Positions 52,182-63,512 of a stretch of DNA of 64,000 bases are shown piece after piece. The stretch lies in NCBI GenBank assembly GCA_019448385.1, contig JAGTXO010000040.1:186001-250000 (forward strand). Direction: 5' to 3'. The first letter of the stretch is position 1; each line of letters begins with the position of its first letter. The notes under the pieces were generated by a model, which worked only from the letters and a program-made list of their open reading frames with translations, did not search any database and had not been told where the DNA came from. The position numbers were made by a program, and so were the translations under genes. The DNA is from Diacronema lutheri. Taxonomy: Eukaryota > Haptophyta > Pavlovophyceae > Pavlovales > Pavlovaceae.

Positions 52182-55100
52182 TCACTGGGGGGGCTGCGGT
52201 GCAAACGTGTACGGCGGCGCGGGATATGCGGACCCGTGAGGCGGCTGCGGGCCGTGCGCATGCGCGTGGTCGTACGGTTGAGCGTGACGCCCCAGCGGCT
52301 GCGGCATGAAGGCACCGGCTGGAGGCATGGCGCCGTACAGCAGCTGCACGGGGCCGGAGGGCGGCGGGAGCGAATAGTTGTGTGCGGGATAACCCATCTG
52401 CTGCGGCGGGGGCGGCAGCGGGTAGGACGTCGGCGGTGCGCCAAAGTGTGGCTGCGCGTGCTGCTGTACGTACGAGGGCTGCAGGAAGGGCTGCGCGTTG
52501 GGCGGCTGCGCCAACGGCGGGTGTGCTGACGGGAGCGGAGGCTGCGGCACGGCCGACGGATGGTAGTGTGCCTGCGCCTGCGCCTGCGCGTACTGCTGCG
52601 CCTGCGCCTGCGCCTGCGCCTGCGCCTGCGCCTGCGCCTGCGCCTGCGCCTGCGCCTGCGCCTGCGCCTGCGCCTGCGCCTGCGCGTACTGGTGCGCCTG
52701 CGCCTGCGCCTGCGCGTGCTGGTGCGCGTGCGCCTGCTGCACCGCCTGCTGCGTCGCCTGCTGCGCCGCCTGCAGCGCAACCTGCTGCGCGTGCGCCTGT
52801 GCGTGCGCGTGCGCCTGCTGCTGCGCCTGCTGCGTCGCCTGCTGCTGCAACTGCGGCTGCAACTGCGGCTGCGGCGGCGGCTGGGGCGGCGGCTGGGGCG
52901 GCGGCTGCGGCGGCGGCTGCGGCGGCGGCTGCGGCGGCGGCTGCGGCGGCGGCTGGGGCGGCGGCTGGGGCGGCAACTGCGGCGGCGGCGGCGGCGGCGG
53001 CTGCGGCGGCGGCTGCGGCGGCGGCTCGGGCGGCGGCTGCGGCGGCGGCTCGGGCGGCGGCTGCGGCGGCGGCTGCGGCGGCGGCTGCGGCGGCGGCTGC
53101 GGCGGCTGCTGCTGCGGCGCCAACTTCTCCACACCTCGCGACGCCACTTGCTCGCCAGCTTGCCGTGCGTGGGCAGCGCAGCCGCCCGTCGACGCGCCCG
53201 CGCCAACGCGCTCGGCCATGCCCCGTTCGTCCTGCGCCGTGCGTGCCGCCTTCGCGTCGGCCGTGGTCTCGGCCGCTGGCGCACCGCCGGTGGCCGCGCC
53301 AGCGTCCGCTCGCGCCTCAGCTGTGCCCGCCGCTCGCGCCTCAGCTGTGCCCGCCGCTCGCGCCTCAGCTGTGCCCGCCGCTCGCGCCTCAGCTGTGCCC
53401 GCCGCTCGCGCCTCAGCTGTGCCCGCCGCTCGCGCCTCAGCTGTGCCCGCCGCTCGCGCCTCAGCTGTGCCCGCCGCTCGCGCCTCAGCTGTGCCCGCCG
53501 CTCGCGCCTCAGCTGTGCCCGCCGCTCGCGCCTCAGCTGTGCCCGCCGCCGCCGAGTCGACGAGTGCAGCGCGCCGCGGGAGGGTCGCGGGCAACGGGCT
53601 GGGCGTTGCCGGACCGGCGTGTGGTGCTGCCGGACCGGCGTGTGGTGCTGCTGGACCGGCGTGTGGTGCTGCCGGACCGGCGTGTGGTGCTGCCGGACCG
53701 GCGTGTGGTGCTGCCGGACCGGCGTGTGGTGCTGCGGGCACGGGCAGCGCGACGGCGCGGGCCGCCGCGGAGCGCCTGAGGAGAGAACCTGTGCAGTCAA
53801 CCAGCCAGTCATTCAGACAGGTCAGCCGATGCGTCCAGTCAGTGACGCGCGGCGTAAGCACAGGTGTGCGCAACACGCGCGGCGTGGTGGACGGCGGTGG
53901 TCAGCGACACGCGGCGGCGGCGCGCGGCGCAGCGGCTGCTTGGCGCGCACGCGCGCTCGGCCGCGCGCTCCGGCCGCGCGACGGATCCGACGGCGACGCG
54001 GCGGCGGCGGCGCGGCGGCGCGCGCACCGTGTTGGTCAAGACTCTGCCTAGAGGCAGGCAGCGCCGTGCCGCGCAGCACGTCCGCGCAGCGCGACGCGAG
54101 ACGTCCAAAGCCGCCGAGCCGCACGCACTCGCGCGAGCGCGCCGACGAGCCCCATCGCGCGCCGAGCCCGACGCACGTGGACGCGCCCGAGGGGGTCGAC
54201 GGCGTCCGCGCGGCGGGCGGCGAGAGCGGGCCGTTGATCGACTCAATCTCGATCGTCGCCGCCCACCAACTCGGGTCGGGTGCGGGCGTGCGCGCGCCGC
54301 CGCCCGCGCCGCCCGCCGCGTCGGCGTCGGCGTCGCCGAGCGCGACGACGAGGAACGCGCCGTCGGCGAGCGAGACGCCGGCGCCTGCATACTCGCACGC
54401 GCCCGGCGGTGCCGAGGCGCCGCCCGGCGACCACTCGCCGCCCGCTCGCGGGCCGGCCGGCGGTGGCTCGTCGAGCGGCGGCTGCGGCACGGGAAGCGCG
54501 GGCGGCGCGGGCGCGCGCCCGACGTCGGCGGGCGATGGGCCGCGCGCGCCGCCGTGCGCATGGGCGGCCGGTTGGTGGAGGGCGCACGAAGCGCACGATG
54601 GCGGCGGCGCGCCTCCGGGCGGCGGCGGCCCTGTGCGCTGCGCGCCGTAGCCGCCGCCTCCGCCGCCGCAGCCACGCTCCGGCAAGCCGTGCGGCGGGCC
54701 GTGTTGGCCGAGGGGCTGCGGGTAGCCGGCGTGCGGCGGCGGGAGCGGCGGCGGCGCGTAGCCCGGCGGTGGCAGCGCGCGCCGTGCGCGCGCATCGGCG
54801 CACGGCCCGCCGCCGCCGCACCCGCCGGGCGGCGCGGCGCCGCACCCCACCGCACCGCCGTAGCAGCCGCCGCACGCGCCGGGCGGCGGCAGCCCTTGGT
54901 GGACGTGCGCGTATGCGTGCGCCGTGGGCGGCGCGGTCATGCCGCCGTACCCGTCGGCTGAGCCGCGCCGGTCGAAGGGTTGTGGCGGGTAACCACCGGC
55001 GGCGGGCAATGGCGGCGGCGGCTGCGCGCCGTCGCGACTCCATCGGCGCTCGGGCGGTGGTAGCCGGTCTGCGTGATTGCGTTCTGGGTCCAGCACGCGC

Positions 55101-57295
55101 TCGCGCTCGTAGGGCAGAGGCGGGCCGTGGCCGCCGCCGCCGGCGGCGTGGAAGGGCGGCGGCGGCGGGTACGGCGGCGCGCCAGCGTACGGCGGCGCGC
55201 AGTTGCGCCCGCCGCCATTCTGCCGGCTGTCCGGTGGCGGCTGCTCGCGCGCCGGACCGCCGCCGCACGCGTGGTAGTGCGCGCCGCCGCGCGCGTCCGC
55301 GCCGCGCCTGCCGTCGTCGCCTGCGGGCCCGGACTGCCGGCCGCGGTCGTAGCGCTCGCGCGCGCCATCGTAGGAGCCGTCGCGGAGCGCGTCGCGCGGC
55401 GGCTGCGCGTACGGCGGCGGCTGCTGGGGCGGCTGGTGTAACGGCTGGTGAAACGGCGGTGGCATCGTCGGCGGCGGCAGCTCGGCCGCCGCGCGCGCGC
55501 CGGGCGGTGCGTCCGCGGCGCGCCGCGCGCGGCGGCCGCCGCCGCACGCGCCGCCGCCGCCGACGCCGGGCGGGCTGGGCGTGGGGCTGCAGCTGCTGCT
55601 GCGGCTGCTGCTGGCGCTGCTGCTGCTGCTGCTGCTGCGGCTGTGCCGCGCGCTGCGCCTGCGCCGCTTGCGCGGGCTGCGGCTGCGGCTGCGACTGCCG
55701 CTGCGGCGCAGCCGCCGTCGCTGGCGGTCAGGGCTGCGGCTGCGGCTGCGGCTGCGTCGGCGGCTGCGGCTGCGGCTGCGCGCGGCATGCGGCTCGCCAC
55801 GCCGGTGCGGTCGCTTGCCGCTCGCACCCTGCGAAACCGACGCCGGTGGCTGCCGCGATCCGTCCACACCCGCGCGCGCGCGCTCAACGTCGGCGGCCGC
55901 GCCCGCGGGCGAGGGCGACGGCGCTGGTCGCCAATGCAGCGTGCCGCTGCCGCCGCCGCCCGTCGGCGCCGGCGCGCCAGGCTGTGCGCCGGCGTTTGCG
56001 GGCGGCGTGCGGCTGACGGGCGGCGGCGGCCCCACGCCCGGCGCTCCAGGGCGCTCGCCGCCATCGTGTGGGCACGCGGAGCGCGCGCCCGCGCCCGCGC
56101 GCGCGCCAACGCCTGCGCCTGCGCCTGGCCAGTTGACGCCAGGCGTGCGGCCGTGCTCGGCGGCGGCAGCCAATGTCTGCTCGCCGGCCCCTCTCGCAGC
56201 GCAATCGCATGACATCGCGCGCTGTGTGGGCGGCTCGGACGGCCGCGGCCCGCCGCGGCCGCCGCGGCCGCCGCCGTCCGCAGCGGCGCCGGGCATGCCC
56301 GGCGGCGGCCGGCGCGCAGCTGGGTGCTTGGCGCGCTGCGACGCGCGCAACGCCGCCTCAATCGCAGCAGGCACGGCCGCGTTCGCGCTCGCGCCGTTCA
56401 TGCCGGCCGACGGCGCGGCGGATGCGCCGGTCGTCGTGGCCTCCGCGCCGCCCGTCGCGCCGTGCTGCGTAACTGCCGCCGGCCGCACGCCCATGCCGAC
56501 GAGGATTGAACTGCACACGTCGACACGCGCCTTGCGCGCAGCGACATTGCCGCCAGTTGTCCCAAGGACGGCGCCTGCGCTCGCGGCGCGGCCGACGGCG
56601 ACTGCGGCCGCGCCGGCCGCGCGCGTTGGTTGTGCCGCGGCGGGCTGCTGCGCGCTCGGCGCACGCGGAGGCGCGCTACCGCCACCACCAACGCCGCCGC
56701 CGCCGCTGCCGCCCTTGCCGCCGCCGCCGCCCTTGCCGCCGCCGCCACCGTTGCCGCCGCTGCCGCCGCCCACCGCGGCGGCTGCGTCGGCGCGCGCCTT
56801 TGCGCCGTCCACGGACGTGGCGGGCGCGGCGGGCGCGGCGGGCGCGGCGGGCGCGGCGGGCACGGCGGGCGCGGCGGGCGAGCGCTGTGGTGGCGGCGCG
56901 CCCGCCGCGGGCCCACCACGCGCCTGCGGGACGGGCGCCACCACGGACTGGCCATTGTCGGGCCCGCGCCGCTCGGTCGAGCCGTGCGCGGCCTGCGAGC
57001 GCGTAGGCTCGGATGGCGGCTCGGCGGGCGGCGAGGGCGCCGAGGCGGTGGCTGGCGGCGTCGTAGCCTGGCCAGCCTCGCCCGTCGCGCCGCCGGTCGG
57101 CGGCGGGCTGCACGCGCCACTCTCCAACGGCGAGGACGAGCCCAGGCGCGGCGCGGGTACCTCGCCGGGCTCGAGCGCGCCGGCAGGTTCGGGTGCGCCG
57201 TCGGCCGACGCGGCCTCAGTCGGCGGCGGTGCCATCGAGCGAAGGCGGCGAGTCTGCCCGCCGCTCGCGGCGCGGGCCGTCTGCTTCGCCGGCAT
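52182..57295 (-). CDS. RS-, Pro- and Gln-rich low-complexity nuclear-type protein
   Basis: Two exons, 57295-54028 and 53788-52182, join across a GT-AG phase-1 intron (53789-54027) to give 1,624 residues. An ATG at 57358 would add 21. Order: Pro/Ala-rich N-terminus; an RS block ([20 protein letters not shown], then [20 protein letters not shown], then poly-Ser; about 55740-55590); a Pro/Gly/Tyr-rich region with [20 protein letters not shown]; a short globular piece ([13 protein letters not shown]..., [38 protein letters not shown]; about 54350-54060). After the intron come AAGTAEAR and APHAGPA repeats, (PPQP)n, (QA)n, and a QP-rich end. RS domains occur in splicing and mRNA-processing factors, so a scaffold in nuclear condensates is a reasonable inference. 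No RRM was recognised. Confidence 0.7.
52560..53110 (-). repeat. (Gln-Ala)n and (Pro-Pro-Gln-Pro)n codon repeats
   Basis: TGCGCC hexamers (52567-52690) encode (QA)n. GGCGGCTGC/GGGGCGGCT 9- and 12-mers (about 52870-53105) encode PPPQ repeats. All lie in exon 2 of the RS/PQ protein and stay in frame. Confidence 0.9.
53312..53550 (-). repeat. 24-bp tandem repeat, about 10 copies (AAGTAEAR)
   Basis: Near-perfect repeats of a 24-mer containing CGCCTCAGCTGTGCCCGCCG. Each adds eight residues, AAGTAEAR, to the RS/PQ protein. High copy identity suggests recent expansion. Confidence 0.9.
53610..53740 (-). repeat. 21-bp tandem repeat, 6 copies (APHAGPA)
   Basis: GGACCGGCGTGTGGTGCTGC plus one base, repeated six times with almost no change. 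It encodes the seven-residue unit APHAGPA near the 5-prime end of exon 2. Confidence 0.9.
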
Positions 57296-57396
57296 CGCTG
57301 CGCGCGCGCGCGCAGCCTGTGGAACCCCGCGCGCCCGCGCTCGCGTCGCGCCACGCAAGTCGAGAGGAACCCAGCTGCCGTTTGAAAACAGGCGCG
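57296..57396. promoter_or_regulatory. Short divergent promoter, RS protein/HSP90
   Basis: About 100 bp separate the preferred starts of two divergent genes (38 bp if the RS gene starts at 57358). It contains a CGCGCGCGCG run and the AT-richer GCCGTTTGAAAACAGGCG just before the HSP90 ATG. No heat-shock element (nGAAn arrays) is apparent. Confidence 0.45.
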
Positions 57397-58325
57397 ATGG
57401 CGCGCGCTCGCGCGCTCATCGCGCTCACGCTGCTCGTCGGGGCGCCGCTGGCGACGCCGAGCTCGCGGCCGTCGCGGCTCATCGGCATGCGTGGCGGCGT
57501 CGAGCCCGTCACTGCCGACGGCGCGCACGCGCCGCCGCCGCCGCCACCGCCGCCGCTACCAGCGGCGCGCGAGACGTTTGCCTTCCGCGCGGAGATGACG
57601 CAGCTCATGTCGCTGCTCGTCCAGTCGCTCTACTCGGACAAGGACGTCTTCCTGCGCGAGCTCATCTCCAACGCGGCCGACGCGATCGGCAAGGCGCGCG
57701 CGGCCGCCCACGCTGACGCCGCCGCCGTCGACGGCGGCGCGCCCCGCGCCGACGACCAGCACGAAATCCGGCTGCGCGCCGACCCGGTCGCGCGCACGCT
57801 CACCGTCGAGGATACGGGCGTCGGGATGAGCCGCGACGAGCTGATCGGCTTCTTGGGCACGGTTGCGCGCTCGGGCACCAAGGAGTACATGCGCACCACC
57901 GCTGACGCGACCGCGGCCGGCGCGCGAGCCGAGCCGCTCGGCGCCGAGCGCGGGCTGATTGGCCAATTTGGCGTCGGGTTTTATGCCGCCTTCCTCGTCG
58001 CGCAGCGCGTGGCGCTCTTCACGCGCGCGGCGGGCGGGCCGTTGCTCGTGTGGGAGTCGGGCGCGGGCGACACGTCCTTCACGCTGCGCGAGCCAACCGC
58101 CGCCGAGGTGCGCGCGCGCGCGGGCGACACGTGCCGGCTCGCCGACGGTGCCATCGGCAGTGCGGTCGTGCTCGAGCTGCGCGCCGCCGAAGCGGGCTAC
58201 GCCGATGAGGCGCGGCTCGCGCAGCTCGTGCGGATGCACTCCGCCTTTGTCGACGCGCCCATCCGTCTGTGGGCACGCCGCCGGCGGTTGCCATCCGACC
58301 CGCCCGCCGCGGGCGCGCGACGCGA

Positions 58326-58362
<37 letters not shown>

Positions 58363-60151
58363 GACGGCTCGGTGTGGGACTGGCGGCCGCTTAACGCGCT
58401 CTCGCCGCTCTGGCTGCGCGAGCCCAACGCGGTCGCGCCCGCCGAGTACGACGCCTTCTACGCCGCGTTGTGCGACGACGACCGCCCGCCGCTCGCGCGC
58501 GTGCATTTTGAGGCGCGCGCAGGCGCGGGCGAGCTGCGAGCGCGCGCGCTGCTCTTCGTGCGCAGCCGCGCGCGGCGCGCGCCGGCCGGCGCCTTCGACG
58601 GCGCGCGCGCGTGCGGGCTGCGGCTCTACGTTCGGCGCGTGCTTGTGTGCGACCTGCTCGCGCAGCCGCGCGCCGCCGGCGTCGACGCGCGTGCCGACGA
58701 CGACGGCGCGCGCGCGGCGTTACCCAACTGGGCGGCGCGGATGCTGAACGGCGTCGTGCAATGCGACGAGCTGCCGCTGCATGCGTCGCGCGAGACGGTG
58801 CAGCGCACGCGCGCGCTCTCGCAGTTGCTCCGGCTGCTCGTCGCCCGCCTCCTCTCGCATCTCGAAACGATGGCTGCCGAGAACACGATGGCTGCCGAGA
58901 ACACGATGGCTGCCGAGAACACGATGGCTGCCGAGGGCGCCGAGCGCACGCCCTTCGACGCGCTCTACGCCGCGCACGGCGACGCGCTCAAGCTGGGCGT
59001 CACGGAAGACGAGGGCTCGCGCGAGCGGCTCCTCGGCCTCATCCGCTTCGCGTCCACCGCCAACGCGCCGCCCGCCGACGCCGACGCCGCCGACGCCGCC
59101 GCGCCGCTACTCGCCTCGCAGATGGTCAGCTTAGACGCGTACGTTGGCAGGATGGCTGCCGGCCAGCCCGCCATCTACTACCTCGCGGGAGAATCGCTGC
59201 GCGCCGTGCGAGCCATGCCCGCGCTCGAGCGCGTCACGTCTCGCGGTTACGAGGTCTGCGCCGCACGCGCCACGCGCAGCCGCCGCGGCGCGCGGCGCGC
59301 GCGCCGGAGCGCTCACACTCACGCCTCGCCCGCGCGCCCGGCCGGCGCGTCTCCGGCCGGCGCGTCGGCGCGCAGGTGCTCCTCCTTGCCGAGCCGATTG
59401 ACGAGTACGCGCTCGCGGCGGTGCGCGCGTACCGTGGCAAGCCGCTGCTCTCCGCTGCGTCCGAGGAGCTCGACGACGAGCACGGCCGGGCGAGCGGCGC
59501 GGCGGCGGCGCTGCCGGCGCCTGGCGACGTCGGCGACGACGTGGACGCCGTCGCGAGCGCCGAGCTGTGCTCGCAAATGGCGGCGGCGCTCGCTGGGCGC
59601 GTCGACCGTGTACGCGCGCCGCGCGCGCGCGCGCCGCGCCGGACGGCTGGAAGCCCATGTGGCATCGCGCCGCCGACGTCGGTTCGTTCCCACCGCTGCG
59701 CGCGCACGACCGCCGCCGGCCCGTCGCCGACGCGCCGCGATGCGCCGCGCGTCTGCCGATCGCGCCGCTCGTGCTTGTCCAGGTGGTCGCGTCCGCGCGC
59801 CTCGTCGCGTCGCCGTGCGCGCTCGTCAACGCGGCGAGCGGCCACGGCTGGTCAGCTGGCATGGAGCGGCTCCTGCGCGCGCACGCCGAGCGCGCAGCGG
59901 CGGACGGCGGACCGAGCGTGCCGCCGGCGCGCAGGAGCCTCGAGCTCAACGTGCGCCACCCGATCGTGCACGAGCTCGGGCGCCGCGCGCGCGAGCGCGC
60001 TGCCGACCCGTCCGTGCGCGAGCACGCGCAGCTGCTGTACGGCACGGCGCTGCTCGACGCCGGCTTTGGCCTCGAGGACCCGTCCGACTTCACGCGGCGC
60101 GTCCACGCGGTGGCTGCGCGCGGCCTCGGCCTGTGCGCCGAAGGGGGATGA
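57397..60151 (+). CDS. HSP90-family chaperone with N-terminal signal
   Basis: Three exons, 57397-59253, 59376-59609 and 59783-60151, sum to 819 residues in frame. The hydrophobic N-terminus (ARALIALTLLVGAPLAT) points to the ER or, as a bipartite leader, a plastid. The ATPase domain is clear: LMSLLVQSLYSDKDVFLREL, ISNAADAI, LTVEDTGVGMSRDELI, GTVARSGTKEY, IGQFGVGFYAAFLVA. Middle domain: PLWLREPNAVAP, KLGVTEDEGSRERLLGLIRF. The C-terminal domain includes VLLLAEPIDEYALAAVRAYR and, after intron 2, VVASARLVASPCALVN and NVRHPIVHELGRRA. It ends GLCAEGG with no KDEL and no MEEVD, so a classic GRP94 or cytosolic form is unlikely. A four-copy 18-bp repeat (about 58869-58940) inserts NTMAAE units. Loss of the acidic linker is notable. 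Confidence 0.9.
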
Positions 60152-60240
60152 CACATTCATCCCTTGTTGAGTTGCGAATGCCTCAAAAAACAACAAACAC
60201 ACTGTCCGGCGACCAGCTCAAGACGGGCGGCCAGCAGGTG

Positions 60241-62043
60241 TCACACCTCCCACTCCCGGTGACTTCTCGCAACGACACCTTGCGGCGAGCTGGTCGCTCG
60301 CGCGCTGGCGCGCGCTTTCGACCAGCCGCTCGCCGGGCTGCTGGCAATCGGATCCTTTGCGAGGATCGTGCGCAGCACCGCCTCGATGTCGACGACCGCG
60401 TCCTTCTCGCGGTTGTTCACCTTCCACGCCGGCGGGCAACGGCCGCGCGGGTCGACGGCGGCGCGCGGCGCGGGCACGATCGCGTTGCGCCTGCGCATCT
60501 GGTAGGGCACGCCATGGGCCTCCTCGGTGCACGGCGCCGTGCGCAGCTCGATCACGAGCGCATCGGGCGGGAGCGCGTGACCGAGCGTCAGTCCCGCACC
60601 GTGCACGCCGAGAAGGGTTGACGAATTCGAAACGACTGCGAGCTGTGCCTCGAGTGGCATACACTCGAGCGAGACGACAGTCACGTCGAAGCCTTCGGCA
60701 CGCAGCGCGTCCGTCAGGTAGCCCAGGTTGACGATGCGCCGATTCTTCAGCCGGTGCACGACCGTTACGCGCGGCGCCGCCCACGCGCGCTCGACGCGGC
60801 CGACGGTGCGAGCGAGCCCGAGCCGTGCGCGCGCGCGCTCGACGATCTCAGGAAAGCCGCGGAACGACGCGTTGCCCGCCGGCCAGCCGGGCCATGCACG
60901 CGCCGCTTCGGCCTCCGCCGCAACCGCCGCCATGTCGCCTCCGCGCACGTCGTCGCGCGCGCGCGCGCGCGCGCCCGCGCGCCCGAGGCGAGCGCACGCT
61001 GCGAGCCCGGCGTTGGCCTCGCCGCTGCTCTCGGCGTGCACGTGGCGGAAGCAGAAGGCGGTGGCCATCGCGTCGCGCGGGCGAAAGTAGGTGCGCGCGC
61101 CGTCCGTCGCGAGCTCCCACAGCCGGCCGAGCGTCGTGCGGCCGAGGATCGGCTCGCCGTGCTCGAGCAAGAAGCTCAGATCACGAGTCGCCGCTATGGA
61201 ACCACAGCTCATCGCGCGCATGAGCCAGCCGACCTCCTCGAGGATGGCGTGGAAGATGTTGTCGCCGCCGTACCGGAAGCGCGGCGTCGTCACCACCCAC
61301 GTGCCCTCGAGCCAGAGCGGCGCGGCGGGCAGCGCGGCCTCGGACCGCACCTCGCGCAGCAGCCTGCGCAGCTCGCGCTTCTCGCGCGGGTGGCCCCACC
61401 AGTCCGTGTGCAGCAGGACGGGAGGCGCGTCGCGATCGGAGAAGGCGTAGAACGTGTCGTTGTGCAGGCACACGTTGCGCAGGTGCACCACGCGCGACGG
61501 CGGCCGCGCCGCGCACCGGTCGAAGGCGCACCAGCTCAGCTCGGCGCGCCGTGCACGCGTGCGCGCGGCCGGCGCGGTGCCGGCGCGCAGCGGAAGCTGC
61601 CGCATGTTGGTGCGTGTCGTGCGGTTCGGGTCCATCGCAAAGGGCGGGCACGCCGTGCTCGCCGCCGAGATCCCCGCCGGCGCGAATCGCACGCCGAGCG
61701 CGGTCGCGTCTGCGAGTTCGACGGGCGCGTCGTCGGACCAAAGCCCCTCCGCCGGCCACAGCGCGCGCGCGAGGCCGAGCGCGGCCACGCAGAGCGCAAG
61801 CGCGCACAACGCCAGTATCGCCTGCTGCCACCCGCACGCGCGCACGGCCTCGGCCTCGTCGGCCTCCGGGTCGTCGCCGTCCCACCCAGGGTCGTGCCGG
61901 ATCGGCACGAACGCGGCCGCCATTTTGGCGCGCTTCGATCGAGTCGCGGCCTCTGAACTACCCCCATAGGCGACTGGCGAGCTGCTACCGGGGGCGCCCA
62001 GGGCCCAGGGGGCGCCTGCCTGCACGCCGGCTTGTCGCGACAT
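60241..62043 (-). CDS. GT61-family (DUF563) glycosyltransferase, type II membrane
   Basis: The preferred start is 62043 (MSRQAGVQAGAP); the longest frame starts at 62157 and a later ATG is at 61923. A cytoplasmic tail and one membrane anchor (QAILALCALALCVAALGLAR) precede a lumenal domain. GT61 features: VVTTPRFRYGGDNIFHAILE (the N/W-HAI.E acceptor-loop region), then VTVVHRLKNRRIVNLGYLTD, and the signature LLGVHGAGLTLGHALPPDAL followed by VIEL (near 60595). The same fold serves plant xylosyltransferases and animal EOGT. A Golgi enzyme adding sugars to wall or secreted glycoproteins is expected. The donor cannot be named. It converges on HSP90 with 89 bp between the stops. Confidence 0.8.
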   Translation of the reverse strand: MSRQAGVQAGAPWALGAPGSSSPVAYGGSSEAATRSKRAKMAAAFVPIRHDPGWDGDDPEADEAEAVRACGWQQAILALCALALCVAALGLARALWPAEGLWSDDAPVELADATALGVRFAPAGISAASTACPPFAMDPNRTTRTNMRQLPLRAGTAPAARTRARRAELSWCAFDRCAARPPSRVVHLRNVCLHNDTFYAFSDRDAPPVLLHTDWWGHPREKRELRRLLREVRSEAALPAAPLWLEGTWVVTTPRFRYGGDNIFHAILEEVGWLMRAMSCGSIAATRDLSFLLEHGEPILGRTTLGRLWELATDGARTYFRPRDAMATAFCFRHVHAESSGEANAGLAACARLGRAGARARARDDVRGGDMAAVAAEAEAARAWPGWPAGNASFRGFPEIVERARARLGLARTVGRVERAWAAPRVTVVHRLKNRRIVNLGYLTDALRAEGFDVTVVSLECMPLEAQLAVVSNSSTLLGVHGAGLTLGHALPPDALVIELRTAPCTEEAHGVPYQMRRRNAIVPAPRAAVDPRGRCPPAWKVNNREKDAVVDIEAVLRTILAKDPIASSPASGWSKARASARATSSPQGVVARSHREWEV

Positions 62044-62194
62044 GTTGACGTCAGACACAGCGGGTCGGCACGACGGCTGCGCCCACTGCGCGGCTGCCAG
62101 CGGCGCAGCGGGAACGCACAGCTTCTTCCGAATGCACGCACCGCTCGCGAGGTGCACGCAGTGCGCACCACGCGGTTACGCCTCACGGCCCCTC

Positions 62195-63028
62195 TCATGA
62201 GCAGCCGATGAGCGAGTGTCTGCCGGCGGCGGGTTCGGCGCTGCAGGAGCGAGCCTCGCGTGCATCGCACACGTCACGCAGGTGCAGCAGCAGCGCGTGC
62301 GTATGCAGTGCCCAGCTGACGCACACGGCTGTGTAATGGAAAACTCGCTGGAAGAGTCCCGAGTCGTACGCATAGCCTCTCAGCGCCAGAGTCGCGCCAG
62401 CGCCGTACACGAGGCCGTACTGGAAGGCCACGAGGCCAAACACAGCGACTCCGCAGGGCAGGTGCGCCGTGTCGCGCCACCATTCGCCCCCATCCGCGGC
62501 CGCACGTGCTCGCGCCACCTGCTCGGCGAGGAACAAGGCCGCGCCAGCTATCTCGCAGAGGACGAGCGCGCCTTCCGACGCGCCAAACCACATATCGCAC
62601 GCCACCGCTTTGCGCATGGCGGCGCCATTGACTGCCGAGCGTGCGAGGTGCATCGCAGCGACGGTGGCGCACGCAGCGGCCGCCACGGACGCGACAGCAA
62701 GCGCGGTGGCCTGTTGGAAAGCGCTCACGAGCACATCGGGCGCCAAGTCGTAGCCGAGCGTCGCACGGTACGCGCTACCCGCGTACCCCAGCGCGGACAG
62801 CGCGTAAAACTGCCACTGCCCGGCGCCGCTCACCGCGCGCCTCGGGTAGTCGCGGTGCACGATCATTCCGCACAGGAAGACGACCGCGGTGCCCACGTGG
62901 TGGTGCCTGTGCGTCGGCATCGACGTGAGCAACGACGAGGCGAAGAAAAGTGCCGCGACGAGGGAGGCGGTCGCGTCCGTCGCCCATCCGCCCTCGGTGG
63001 TGTCGACAATCCCGTCATTCCATCCCAT
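62195..63028 (-). CDS. Multi-pass membrane protein, about seven segments, unrecognised
   Basis: 277 residues, one exon, starting MGWNDGIVDTTEGGW. Hydrophobic segments include ASLVAALFFASSLLTSM, HVGTAVVFLCGMIVH, WQFYALSALGYAGSAYRA, ATALAVASVAAAACATVAAM, LVLCEIAGAALFLAEQV, AVFGLVAFQYGLVYGAGATL and FHYTAVCVSWALHTHALLLH. A His cluster (HRHHHVG) lies between the first two. The tail is Cys/Ser-rich. No family recognised. Its stop lies 151 bp upstream of the GT61 start, on the same strand. Confidence 0.7.
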   Translation of the reverse strand: MGWNDGIVDTTEGGWATDATASLVAALFFASSLLTSMPTHRHHHVGTAVVFLCGMIVHRDYPRRAVSGAGQWQFYALSALGYAGSAYRATLGYDLAPDVLVSAFQQATALAVASVAAAACATVAAMHLARSAVNGAAMRKAVACDMWFGASEGALVLCEIAGAALFLAEQVARARAAADGGEWWRDTAHLPCGVAVFGLVAFQYGLVYGAGATLALRGYAYDSGLFQRVFHYTAVCVSWALHTHALLLHLRDVCDAREARSCSAEPAAGRHSLIGCS

Positions 63029-63512
63029 CCGCGTTGTCGTCCTCGTCCGCCAGCCCGGCCAATCTTAATGCCGTCGCAAAAGGAAAGGGCGGGAAGAAGA
63101 AGGTCCCTACGTAAGTAGTACATATGTTGCTATTCACATCCAAAAGGCATCAAAAAAGCGGAGGCATCGCATTAATTTTCCCCGCCTGCAGATCCGCTTC
63201 CCGCCGCTTCCACACTTCAAGCCATCGCCTCTGCTCGGGCTCGCCTTGTCGAGGGCAAGGCGAGCCCGAGCAGGTTGCGCTCGACAAGGCGATTGGTGAC
63301 TGCGCGAATCACCGCAGCAACTGGGCACTCGCGCAGGCGCGCGACGCCACGCCAGCCGGCGCATCGCACGGCGCGGCACCGGCGCTGGCAGCCGTCGAGC
63401 GGCCGATGCGGCCGATGCCGTCTTTTCTCGCAAAATTGGCCGCCGCCAAACGGGCGGCACGCCCGCTCGCCGCTCGGGCAAGCACCGGCGCGTCGGCGCG
63501 CGACACGCGCGA
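63029..63512. other. Intergenic stretch with AT-rich block and strong hairpin
   Basis: 63100-63185 is notably AT-rich for this locus. At 63231-63273 two perfect 18-bp arms (CTGCTCGGGCTCGCCTTG and its complement) flank a 7-base loop, TCGAGGG. A partial third arm, CTCGACAAGGCGA, follows at about 63280. No ORF is trusted. It lies between the LRR gene's stop and the membrane-protein start, both minus strand. Confidence 0.6.
63231..63273. repeat. Perfect 18-bp inverted repeat, 7-base loop
   Basis: The arms are 63231-63248 and 63256-63273. It could form a very stable stem in RNA read from either strand. Possible roles are 3-prime end formation or the relic of an inverted-repeat element. Function unknown. 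Confidence 0.75.

Noticed and set aside
54280-57716. Arg/Ala-rich plus-strand ORFs opposite the RS/PQ gene
   Set aside because: Composition is that of shadow frames. The minus strand gives RS, PQ and Tyr-containing motifs with a consistent splice.
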